Positions 20,038-30,122 of a stretch of DNA of 64,000 nucleotides are shown piece after piece. The notes under the pieces were generated by a model, which saw nothing but the letters and a program-made list of their open reading frames with translations, was not told the DNA's origin and made no database searches. The position numbers were made by a program, and so were the translations under genes. Within the stretch, counting starts at the first letter, position 1. Each line of letters starts with the position of its first letter. The DNA comes from Oreohelix idahoensis (lineage: Eukaryota; Mollusca; Gastropoda; Stylommatophora; Oreohelicidae): NCBI GenBank assembly GCA_024509875.1, contig JAMPIV010019845.1:682001-746000 (forward strand), read 5' to 3'.

Positions 20038-21055
20038 CCTTAGGAGCACATGCCTTCAACAAATTCATGTCAAGTCCTGGGATCTGCCATAGTCACAAAG
20101 TCCTTCCATGCCTTCATGTCAAGTCCTGGGATCTGCCATAGATACAAAGTCCTTCCATGCCTTCAACAAAGTCATGTCAAGTCCTGGGATGTGCTATAGT
20201 CACAAAGTCCTTCAATGCCTTCAACAAAGTCATGTCAAGTCCTGGGATGTGACATAGTCACAAAGTCCTTCCATGCCTTCAACAAAGTCATGTCAAGTCC
20301 TGGGATGTGCCATAGTCACAAAGTCCTTCCATGCCTTCAACAAAGTCATGTCAAGTCCTGGGCTGTGACATAGACACAAAGTCCTTCCATGCCTTCAACA
20401 AAGTCATGGGCTGTGTCATAGTTACAAAGTCCTTCCATGCCTTCAACAAAGTCATGTCAAGTCCTGGGATGTGCCACAGTCACAAAGTCCTTCCATGCCT
20501 TCAAAGTCATGTCAAGTCCTGGGATGTGCCATAGTCACAAAGTCCTTCCATGCCTTCAACAAAGTCATGTCAAGTCCTGGGCTGTGCCATAGTCACAAAG
20601 TCCTTCCATGCCTTCAACAAAGTCATGTCAAGTCCTGGGATGTGCCATAGTCACAAAGTCCTTCCATGCCTTCAACAAAGTCATGTCAAGTCCTGGGCTG
20701 TGACATAGACACAAAGTCCTTCCATGCCTTCAACAGTCATGGGCTGTGTCATAGTTACAAAGTCCTTCCATGCCTTCAACAAAGTCATGTTAAGTCCTGG
20801 GATGTGCCATAGTCACAAAGTCCTTCCATACCTTCAACAAAGTCATGTCAAGTCCTGGGCTGTGCTATAGTCACAAAGTCCTTCCATGCCTTCAACAAAG
20901 TCATGTCAAGTCCTGGGATGTGCCATAGTCACAAAGTCCTTCCATACCTTCAACAAAGTCATGTCAAGTCCTGGGCTGTGCTATAGTCACAAAGTCCTTC
21001 CATGCCTTCAACAAAGTCATGTCAAGTCCTGGGATGTGCCATAGTCACAAAGTCC
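20038..21055 (-). repeat. 58-bp minisatellite derived from the 3' end of LINE family B
   Basis: About 17 units (58 bp, some truncated) containing CCTTCAACAAAGTCATGTCA, AGTCCTGGGATGTGCCATAG and TCACAAAGTCCTTCCATG. The unit aligns with the 3' end of family B read in minus orientation (55345-55425: CCTTCAACAAACACATGCCA, AGTCCTCCTGTCCCGTGCCA, then CAAGTTCTTTCCATG). The left edge starts with GGAGCACATGCC, matching the family B GGAGCATAGGCC. The right edge runs into more family B sequence. It lies in PPIL1 intron 3. Confidence 0.93.
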
Positions 21056-21215
21056 CCTTTATCCCTGTCATGTCTGTCTCCAGCTCTGTTCTGTTCTCCG
21101 TGTCTGTTTTGGTCCACCTCTACCTCTCTTACCCTGGAGATTCCAGAACAAGGACTGCCCTGTAATGCTATCAACAAGTTTCCTCAAAGTGTGTTCTACC
21201 TACCACCAGGATCTT
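21056..21215 (-). pseudogene. LINE family B, 3' fragment
   Basis: Continuation of the family B copy in which the 58-bp array arose. It aligns with 55440-55560 through blocks such as CCAGAACAAGGACTGCC, TGTAATGCTATCAACA and GTTTCCTCA. Degenerate, no usable frame. Confidence 0.85.
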
Positions 21216-21684
21216 CTTAAGTGTGGCACGTGGTATCAATTACATGTTTCTGATGCACTGCACATGCTGCAGCATGTTATTCTGTGATATTGTATTTCTG
21301 TAAATGTCTGCCACCTCTCAGATCCCCCCGCCTCTTCTCAGTCTTCCTGTATACTAGAGATCTCCTATTTTATGGTTTCATGCCTGTGCTGCCAGTTGAT
21401 TGGGATTTATCCGCATTTGTGTCTAAACCAACTTGGTCCTTGTTTCTCAATATAATCCTTCACCAGTGCTATCCAAACTACGGTCCTGTACTGTTCTCGT
21501 CTCACTACCGAAAAGACTATTTGAGTTTTATCAGTTGCTCTTCTCAGCCATCTAACTACACTGGAGGTGATTTTCCTTTCTTGTCCCCTGGTTAATATTT
21601 AGGTCTGGCACTGACACCACAATGTTGCTATAAATATATTATTTATCATTTGTTTCTTCACAGTCATTAGGATCTTGGGGTCCA
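21216..21684. other. Intron 3 sequence, nothing recognised
   Basis: No repeat or coding signal was identified. The 103-codon frame at 21284-21595 has no known motif and no splice or promoter context, and I treat it as chance. Confidence 0.4.
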
Positions 21685-21860
21685 CACAGTTATGGTTTGG
21701 TTTTGAAAGACTATCTTCATTGCACACGGATAACTCCTTCAGTGCTCCCATCTCCACCCTTAGATCACACAAGGAGGATCTCAGCACAGTGCACGAACTC
21801 CATAGCACTGGTAAAAATCCCAATGTGTATATATATGAATACACACAGTTATAAACAATT
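21685..21860. repeat. Dispersed repeat, copy 2 (copy 1 at 2225-2395)
   Basis: Aligns with 2225-2395 over its whole length (see that entry). It lies in PPIL1 intron 3. Confidence 0.75.
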
Positions 21861-22359
21861 TTACTAAATTTGGTTTCTCCTTCACCCAGCAACGCCCTCT
21901 GAAACACTGACCTTCAAACAAATGTTCCTAAGCTTTCTTTCCCCAGTTCTTTCCTGTCTGCCATATCCTTCAGATTTGTGTCTCAGATTCTTCATTCTCT
22001 CTACTTAGTTTGATGTTTCCTTCTACCTTGTCAGTTTCCGTTCATGGCCTGCCATGTAATGACAGCTAATGGCTTTCTCAAAGCAAAATTTAGGTTTTAT
22101 TTTTTTTGGTTAACTTGTAAATTTCTTGACGTCTGCTTGCTATTTTAGTATTTAAGGAGCATGGTACCACCTCTACAGTTGACCTATTGCAAGAAACATG
22201 CAACATTGCAACTTCATATGTTCTTGCAGTGGCTGTTTTTGTTTCACACAAGACACTGCCAGTCATGTGTAAACAAATTCCCAAAATGCAAATTTAGTTT
22301 TTGTAGCCTGTTCCGAAAGTTATTTGAACCAGTAATTTAAAAAAAAAAAAAAATTGATT

Positions 22360-22510
22360 CTTACTGAGCGTAACACAGGTCATTATAATAAATCTACAGC
22401 AAGTCTTGGTATTACAAATCTAGTACATCTCAGTATCATAAATCTAGCACGTCTCAATACAATGAATCTAGTATATCCTCAATCAGTCTACTACGTGTCA
22501 CACCATAATA
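22360..22510. repeat. Degenerate 23-25-bp repeat, about 5 units
   Basis: Units of the type AATCTAGTACATCTCAGTAT repeat with much divergence. It ends about ten bases before the donor of PPIL1 exon 3. Confidence 0.7.
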
Positions 22511-22520
22511 AATATACTAC

Positions 22521-22589
22521 CTGTGTGCTTTAAATCTTCAGTAATTTCATCATCAAAATTTTTTCCATAGATGGAAGCACCACCTCTGC
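22521..22589 (-). CDS. PPIL1: PPIL1-like peptidyl-prolyl isomerase, coding exon 3
   Basis: 69-bp exon with acceptor TTACAG after a T-rich tract and donor GTAGT, in phase with both neighbours. It encodes GRGGASIYGKNFDDEITEDL, which matches the conserved loop of PPIL1. It is small and is supported by splice sites, frame and protein match together. Confidence 0.95.
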
Positions 22590-22749
22590 CTGTAACAGTC
22601 ACCAAAAAGGAAAAAAAGGGGGGATATTTTAGTACAAAATGATAGCGGTTTGTGTATTTGTGAATCAAGCTTATTAAACAATTATATTTACACATAAGAA
22701 AGTCACCATTTTTCTTATGAGACAAGGAAAGCTACAATGTATAGTTACA

Positions 22750-23500
22750 TCTGATGGATAAAGAGATCAAGGATGATAAAGTCAGAAGACATCAGACTCA
22801 TTAACATTGGGGGGGTAGGGGGGTGGAAAAAGTCAATAACAGAAACGATTAATTACACCAGGGGCGAGAAGTTGTGAAGAGACATGATTGCCTAAGCCAG
22901 TTTGCATGGCACTTGAAGATGAAGATGTGATCTGAAGATCATGAAGAAGCTCATAATATCAAGGCTTCATTCCCTTCATTTAGTGTACAGCCTGGCAGTG
23001 GAAAGACAGAGTTGACAGCATGTCTATGAAATGTGGGGTGAAAATCTGTGATGTATGCAAGTCATTACGATGTGTGTATCTAGTCTATGATGTATTTGTG
23101 TGTGTGTGTAACTGACAGATTGGAACTTTCTCATTCTGTGACATGACCATGGTCAGATTAACACCAAAAGCATGTTATGATAAAAAAAGAAGTGTGCACT
23201 TGCACATTTCATTACCTGGCACAAGGAAGAAAGAGTGAAAACTTGTAACCTAGAGGACAGGAAAAGTCAATCCAAGTCATGTCAAGAAAAGTGTGCAAAT
23301 TGATCACGTAAATGACCGACGTGATGTTCCTAAAGCACTTCATTACTGAGATTTTTAATGTATGTAAATAAATGAATATAATATTTGCATAATTTCATTT
23401 TCATTAACATTTCATAAAAATCAGTAATGAGGAGGACTACATTAAGAGTATTATATAAAATCATGAGATGAACATTCTATGATGGCACAGGATAACAGTT
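22750..23500. other. Intron 2, nothing recognised
   Basis: A G-rich run near 22809-22823 and AT-rich sequence near 23340-23460. No gene or element was recognised. Confidence 0.4.
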
Positions 23501-23585
23501 AGGCTTAGAGTGAAACTGATTACGGCCTAAGTTCTACAGGGAGCTGGATGGACAGCATGATGATGATGAGAGTTGTGTGACCTAC

Positions 23586-23740
23586 CGGTTCCTGTTGGAT
23601 CACCTCCTTGTATCATAAAGTCTTTTATGATCCTGTGAAACCTAATGCCGTTGTAGTAACCACGTCTGGTGAGCTCGGCAAAGTTTCTGCATGTGTTGGG
23701 GGCATGCTTCCAGTATAACTCTATAACAATATTTCCCATT
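23586..23740 (-). CDS. PPIL1: PPIL1-like peptidyl-prolyl isomerase, coding exon 2
   Basis: 155-bp exon with acceptor CTCTAG after a pyrimidine-rich tract and donor GTAGG. It joins in phase 2 to exon 1 and ends with one base of the next codon. It encodes [19 protein letters not shown] and [19 protein letters not shown], the most conserved cyclophilin block. R63, F68 and Q71 of the joined protein correspond to cyclophilin A R55, F60 and Q63, all expected in an active isomerase. Intron 1 is 6.3 kb and holds a LINE fragment, a 21-bp array and a TTAA-flanked MITE. Confidence 0.95.
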
Positions 23741-23829
23741 CTAGAGCAGAAGAGAGAAAAAAATGACTACATTAAACAGGTCTGAGGCAAAGTCTGTGTA
23801 TTCCTTCCCTCTTTAGCCCCTGATGCAGT

Positions 23830-24290
23830 AGCCCCCCTTCCCCCTGCAGGAGCCCCTGTACAAGAAGCTTGCATAAATAAATTCATTTATCTGCTCCTGG
23901 GGAGGTGGTTTCTGTAGCAATTTGTTTTACATGGTAAGGTGACTGTGACAGTATTCCCTCCCCTGCTTTGCAGTAGTGGTCCAACAGTGGCCAAGACTCA
24001 CGAGTATCTATTATAGGCTTCAATAGAGTCTATCTTTACACAAGATTACTCTTGGCAGAAATGTAGATAGAAGAGTAGTAAAGTTTCTATCACATGGGAG
24101 TCTTCACAAGAAATTCAGATAAGCGAAAACAATACTGGCTGTTGCTGAGCACGTTAATTCTGTAATCTGCCGACAACTTTTGTGAAGGATTTAAGCACTT
24201 TTTACTTTCAGCTCGTTTAAGCCCCCACCCCTGATTTACTCAGTGGAATTCTATTATTCTAGTATAGCTCTGTTTAGAGTGTGTGTAGTA
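23830..24290. repeat. Dispersed repeat, copy 2 (uninterrupted; empty site of the mariner)
   Basis: Aligns with the flanks of the mariner at 5690-5827 and 7515-7740. At the position equivalent to the mariner target it reads TTTCTATCACATGGG with a single TA. Its left part (GGTGGTTTCTGTAGCAATTTG and onwards) also matches 59940-59980, so the family has at least three pieces here. Confidence 0.8.
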
Positions 24291-24326
24291 ATTTGACTGA
24301 GACAAAATGCAGTAACTTTAAAATGA

Positions 24327-25020
24327 TTAACACATTAACTACCGCAAGCCGCTGTCAGCGGCTCACAAAATAATCACATTTGGACCGCAAGCCGCTCAGA
24401 GCGCCAATCTAATTTTAGTAGTAAAACGAATGAAAAATGTACTGAAACACTCTCTGATCTGGTTCGAGATTTTAAGTTGCCACCGGAAAATAAATTCCCA
24501 AAGCATGGTTGTTGTAGAACACTGGAAAATTGATATTATGTTCATATTTTTCAACGTTTTGGGTTAGTTACCAAATCGTGTAAAATTGTGTACTGTGGCA
24601 ACTAGTGATAGGACTACAAAAAATGCGTGTACATCTCGTCTAACGGCTGAATAGGATAGAAACTTGTTTCAACAATTGACTGATAGATCTAGCGACAAGA
24701 ACAAGAGTGAAAACAGTGTGCACATTGATTGAAATTGTGATTTTGATAGAGATGGGGCGCAAGCAGTTATAATTGTGAAGATATTGCAAGTCCTCGGCCA
24801 TCGGAGGGCCGTTAAATAACAACAACCTCTATTAGAGTTACAACCGGTATTTATTGTAATAGTACATTCATTTATCTTTAAAATGACGTGTAATTCATAA
24901 AAATCTGTAAACAATTACGAAAACTACAGCTTACTTTGTGCAAACACCTACAGGATGAAAATGGGAAAAAATTTTAATTCGGCCACAGTGTGTTTTTCAA
25001 TTCGGTAGTTAATATGTTAA
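24327..25020. mobile_element. Nonautonomous piggyBac-like element (MITE)
   Basis: 686-bp segment (24331-25016) flanked by TTAA on both sides (24327-24330 and 25017-25020). The inverted ends are CACATTAACTACCG on the left and CATATTAACTACCG on the right (minus sense), 13 of 14 bases identical. TTAA duplication is the hallmark of piggyBac. It has no transposase. A GC-rich hairpin-prone stretch lies just inside the left end (CCGCAAGCCGCTGTCAGCGG). It lies in PPIL1 intron 1. Confidence 0.8.
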
Positions 25021-25864
25021 ATTGAAGTTAAATTTGTAACATTACAAATAACAAAATTTAATAATCACTTTAGGTTTTAACAGTTGGAAATAATTTGAAT
25101 AGTTATGGATCAAGAAAAGTTATCATCACAGTCTTTAGGGAATGTGAGATATTACTAGAAGTTCAAGTGGCAGCATATATTTGAACTTAGCTGCCAATGA
25201 CGGTTCTGCTCCTTCTTATGGATTGGTTCATTTCACTCTGCTCGCGCTTGTCTCTGATCAAGGTTGTTGAGGGTAGCTCGTTTCCCAGAAACGTCAAGGA
25301 AAGTCTACCCCATGCGTCCTTCGTCTTAAAGCTTAGGCCATGGTTCCCTTCTTGTTCCAGAGATAGTACGTTCTGCTGGTACCACCAATAACTATGGTAA
25401 AAGAATAGAACGAAACGCTCTTCTGAGTATGGCATTTTCCACCCCATAGTTATGGGTTCCTATCTTCCCATACCACCATCCCAATTACTCAGACTTTACC
25501 CTCGATGAGAATTAAATTTAATCTCTCGGGATAAAACTTTCTTTACATTTAAATAGAACAGCTTTCATAGATACCTTATATTTAAATTAAAAGGTTAATA
25601 ATACAGATAGAGTCTGTTTATATATACATCTCCACTGATTGAAAAGTGTTCATAATATAAATGGAATTTGTTTTCATTTATGTTTTACACTGATTGAAAA
25701 GTTTGAAACTTCCATTACTTTAAAATGAATATTTTCACATAGACATTTACACTGGTTTAAGCTTGAAAACTTACATTAATTTTAAAGAGACTATGTTTAT
25801 AGGGACATTTACACTGCTTTGAAAATGTAAGTATTATATTTAGAATGTACATCATTTCTTTCAT
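25021..25864. other. Intron 1 sequence with loose repeats
   Basis: At 25600-25860 several blocks of the type ACATTTACACTG followed by a TTGAAAA run recur every 60-70 bases, too diverged to call a clean array. At 25190-25440 there is unassigned sequence with two opposite open frames and no motif. Confidence 0.45.
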
Positions 25865-26300
25865 CTTTCCCTCCCTGCTCCATAGGGAACCTGGACCTAC
25901 TTTATGCTTTTAGTTCTCTTTACGAAACTATCAATAAAGCAATCACCAGCCCGTGCAATGGTGGTTCATGAATCATCATTCTATATGCTGAGGTTGCCAG
26001 CCCCAAATGACTTTGACATCCAATAGCGAGTTTCACACATTAATCTTCACATGGTAATATATACATATATATATGTTAGTTCACATGTTAGTAATTAAAT
26101 ATGAAATGTAAATCACAACTTACGCCAATCCTGACTCACAGACTTTTTGCTCAGATGAATAAAAGAGACTTGAATCGGCCTCTTACAGGCAGATCGGTAG
26201 ACACACATGACAACACGGGCAAGCTGTAATACTTATTACTTTATTAGAAAGTAATGTTGTCTAACAAGTCGGCCCGGAAGCGATTATGTCACACTTGTCA
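25865..26300. repeat. Long dispersed repeat, copy 2 (copy 1 at about 16755-17750)
   Basis: Ordered blocks match the other copy (see that entry). No terminal repeats and no coding capacity. Confidence 0.6.
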
Positions 26301-28127
26301 CACAGACAGTAATCTCGTTATCTGTCGTATGAGTATGCAAAAAACTCCGTGTCTGCCCATCTGGGTTACCAAACGAGTCGTCTTGTCAGCGGTTCAATCT
26401 AAACACGCCGGCGACTATCTTATCTCAGTTGCTCACTGCAAGCCAGGATGATCGGGTAAGAGACATCACAGAGAGGAGTATCGAACAATTTGATAAAATG
26501 AAATATCTGCTTCTTAGCAGAAAAATAATGAAGAAAGAAAGAAAGAAATTGTGATAATTCAGAGCACATAATAAACACCAGTACCACAAATGTACCGATA
26601 CTGCCGGAGAGAAACAAAGATCGATAGGGGCCGCCCCGTTTTGTCACAGTGACAAGGTACCACGCTCAGTCAGTAGAGAATTCCAGACATTACAATGACC
26701 CATGGTTTAACAGGCACCAGGAACAATGTCTCAACAACTAAGGTGCCACAGGCACACCTGGTTACAAATAAGCCCAGAGCCTGACGTTTAATTTTCATGA
26801 ACAATTTAAAAAAAAAAAACAATTTAAGAGCCTGGTTTATACCTATTGAAATGTCAATATAGATTATGTTTCGTTTAACAATAAATCTCAGATCTTGATA
26901 GTGGATAAACATGGTTAGGTTATTATTGACAGTATGTAGCATATGTTACACATGCAGGTTGGATCTTACTGTATGAGAAGTTAAGAGGTTATTTCTTCAA
27001 GCTTAAAAGTGACATTTCCCTCACAACAAGTTCGCTGATCATATCATGGTACCTACAAAGTGTGATAGCTTATCTGCAGTAAAAGTCACAACTCCCAACA
27101 GTTGTTCTCTATACGATGCCCAACAAGCATGAATGCTTGTTCTCTTATATAGATGAACAATATCTCTGAGTGAACACGAACTACCGGCAGATCTCAGCAC
27201 AGGTAAGTATTAATATTGCTAACACAAGAGCTTCTTTGCATGGAGGCATATCTGGAGTCATCTTTATATGACCACCAGCTATGCACAATGCTACAATATA
27301 CATATGTGGAGGTGAACCTCTGCCTGTGAGGGTAATTATACCTTCATTGACTCTTGAAATCACACTTCCGGGGATTCCCCCTGTGGTGAAACTTGTTGAG
27401 AACCCAGCATTGCACACTAAACTTGGAGAAGTCACTTGAGCCCCAGCTTTGATTCATGGGCTTTGACCTGGTTGACTGCATGCAGGTGGATCTCACTATG
27501 GACCCAGTGATAGGCAGGGGGAGCTGCGAAGTGACTCTGCAGAACGTGACAATTCCTTGGGAGAGCCCAGAACCAGAGCACAGTATTTTAGCTCTGCATA
27601 GTTGGAGAGCCCCCTTCACTGCCACTTATAAAGTCTTCTTATCTTTGATATTAGACTATTACCTTGTATTTCCATTACATTTTTACAGTTTATTGGCAAG
27701 TACCTGTCAAGTTCTGACTGCAGTTTACTACAATTATCTGGCCACACATACATCGGAGGCAGATGTATTGCTTTGACCAAGCACAGCCTCATTGACACTA
27801 CTTTCATTATTGTGAGCCACACATTTTCTGTGTATAACTTCCAGGTGTGTAGATCTCCTTATTCATGTCCCCATTACTGTCAGCCCATTGTGTAACCTCC
27901 TGTGATGTAATACTGCAACATTGGGGTAACCAGTCCCATGCACAATCTCACCTTAGTCACCTCTAATGATATGCCTGATTGGAGCAGTGGTTCTTTTTGT
28001 TCTTTGTCTAATCATCACCTCCTGAGAAACACAGACTTTGTCTGTTTATGGATTTATGAAAATGTGTTAGTAATAAATACAGAAATACACCAGCAACACA
28101 GGTCACCATCAGTCTGGATTGTTTAGT
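26301..28127. other. Intron 1 of the PPIL1-like gene, nothing recognised
   Basis: About 1.8 kb without a recognisable gene, repeat array or transposon. Open frames of 60-106 codons occur on both strands without motifs or consistent context. Confidence 0.4.
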
Positions 28128-28440
28128 CACAAGTACAGTTAGTTTAGTCACAAGTACAGTTAGTTTAGTCACAAGTGCCATACAGACAGTTCAGTCATAA
28201 GTACAGTTCATTTAGCCACAAGTACAGATAGTTTAGCCACAAGTACAGTTAGTTTAGCCACAAGTACAGATAGTTTAGCCACAAGTACAGTTAGTTTAGT
28301 CACAAGTACAGTTAGTTTAGTCACAAGTACAGTTAGTTTAGCCATAAGAATATCTATTTTAGCCATCAATATGATCATCTTAACCAGCAAGCAAAGTTAG
28401 TTTAGCCATGAGCATGGTTAATTTAGCCAGCAGTGTGACT
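28128..28440. repeat. 21-bp minisatellite, about 14 units
   Basis: Units TTTAGTCACAAGTACAGTTA with variants (GCCAC for GTCAC, GATAG for GTTAG), fading on the right into 'TTTAGCCA' shreds. Minus-strand open frame is an artefact. Confidence 0.93.
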
Positions 28441-29548
28441 GTTACTCATCTGTATAGTTAACCGTCATCAGTCTGGATTGTTTATCCACCAGTACAATTG
28501 TTACCAATCTGTACAGTTAATTTTTCATCACTCTGATTAAGAACTTACCTTACAAAGATAATTTGTGCTAATACAGCAGAAGACAAAAAACATTATCATA
28601 ATGATCATAAACTTCAGATACTAAGAGGGATGTGGTTACTGTAAATGACTGAAACATGGGGCATGCCACTTCAAGTAATTAAATATCAGGAAGGGTTTCA
28701 TCATGAATCATCATGAATGTCCTACAAGTCAGAGAAGTACGAATCTAGTTGAATGTAAGCACCTCAGTGATGGCTTTATATGGATTTGCAGAGTTTGTGC
28801 CCAGTAATCTGGTCTCTTGTTGCTTTTTTCTTCTCTTTAATGTGTGGCCTCGATATTTGTTGGACGTTATTATTTTTTGAAAAAAAAAAAAAAAAAAAAA
28901 ACCAAAAACAAAGTTTGAGTTAGGGTTAAAATTAGTGTTAGAGGCTATATGGTGTGACAGACTGCGGTTTAGGCTAGGGGAGGACACACTCACATAATAT
29001 GTCACTTAATTTACTCTTGTAAGACTGATTGGAGGGACAAAGTGATCAGCCCGTTGGTTCACATATTGGAAATACGTTATTAACTTGAATTAAAAGGTAA
29101 AGGTACTCCCATAAAAGATACTGCTATAGGAGAGGGTGACGTATTACAGACTTTGATATACTAAGTCCAGCATTGAGAGAAGGTGTGACCAGTTCCTTTC
29201 CTCACTGCCTTTACTTTCCTTAACTCAAGAGCAGAGTCAGGTACCCATTTACAGTTGGGTAGATAGGAGGAATCCTAAACCTAACCGTAACCCTGACCAT
29301 AACAATGCGGGCGACTTTTTTTGATAGTATAAAAGAACATGTCCCTCTGTTTAATTTCTTCATTTTATCAAATTACCACCCCCCAATGTGTGGCGAGCAC
29401 TGAAATCTCGCACTATAATAGATTTACTGCTTAATCTCTTCTTTACTTAAGCAAGATCTCTATTATTTATATTTCCACTTGAACAGTAGAGGTTAATGAG
29501 TTTTAATTCCCCTAATTCACCAGATAGGCTACTGTTATTTGTAGGCCT
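28441..29548. other. Intron 1 sequence, nothing recognised
   Basis: Contains an A run of about 22 bases at 28880-28901 and otherwise AT-rich unassigned sequence. No gene or element recognised. Confidence 0.4.
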
Positions 29549-29981
29549 ATTCCGTAGGCAGATATGGAGCGAAGGATTCAGGCTTTCGAGCATAAATGTT
29601 ATAGAAGAATTTTGCGCATTTGCTATAAAGAGCACAAAACAAATGTCTATGTTAGAGAGAAGATAAACACCTATGCAGGCCACCAAGAACCACTTTTGTC
29701 AGTAGTGAAACGTCGAAAGCTTGCCTGGTTTGGGCATGTAACTCGTCATGACTCCCTTTCGAAAACGATCCTCCAGGGAACAGTCGAAGGTAAACGGAGA
29801 AGAGGAAGGCAAAGAAAATCCTGGGCTGATAACATCAAAGAATGGGCAGGACACGGTTTTTCCACACTTGTACGCATTGCTGAGGATAGAGAGCAGTGGA
29901 GGACCCTGTCTGCTGATGCTTCCACCATGGCACCCCTACGACCCATGACGGGTTACGGGTTGAGATGATGATTCCGTAGGC
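29549..29981 (+). mobile_element. 5'-truncated LINE 3' end with 11-bp target duplication
   Basis: 411-bp insert (29560-29970) flanked by ATTCCGTAGGC at 29549-29559 and 29971-29981. It carries a 134-codon open frame (29564-29968) typical of the C-terminus of a LINE polyprotein: MERRIQAFEHKCYRRILRIC, then KLAWFGHVTRHDSL, then basic GKRRRGRQRKSWADNIKEW. It ends in a short GATGAT tail. This differs from families B, C and D. An intact frame and perfect duplication point to a recent insertion, within 100 bases of PPIL1 exon 1. Confidence 0.92.
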
Positions 29982-30042
29982 CTATATCACAACTCAAACA
30001 CAGAGAAAAGTAAAGTTGATAAGGACAAAATGTGTTTCTTAC

Positions 30043-30122
30043 GTTGTCTCTAGGGTCACGTTGGCAGGCTGCCATGATTTTTTCGGGACGTTTGTTCCTC
30101 CTCCTCCTATAGAGTTTGACAT
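30043..30122 (-). CDS. PPIL1: PPIL1-like peptidyl-prolyl isomerase, coding exon 1
   Basis: First coding exon, ATG at 30122 down to 30043, followed by donor GTAAG. It encodes 26 codons plus 2 bases, including SWQPANVTLET, which matches the conserved start of PPIL1 cyclophilins. The gene product is a spliceosomal peptidyl-prolyl cis-trans isomerase; in other animals PPIL1 sits in the nucleus and binds the SKIP/SNW1 protein of the activated spliceosome. Joining four exons gives 531 bases, 176 residues and a stop, against about 166 in mammals. The extra residues are a glycine-rich N-terminus and a changed C-terminus. The choice of start is supported by the ATG being in frame just upstream of the conserved block. 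The gene faces away from PDCL. Confidence 0.85.

Noticed and set aside
21955..22085. Possible further family B 3' fragment (minus sense)
   Set aside because: Only scattered words such as TGCCATGTAATGACAGC agree with the family B 3' end; too weak to annotate.
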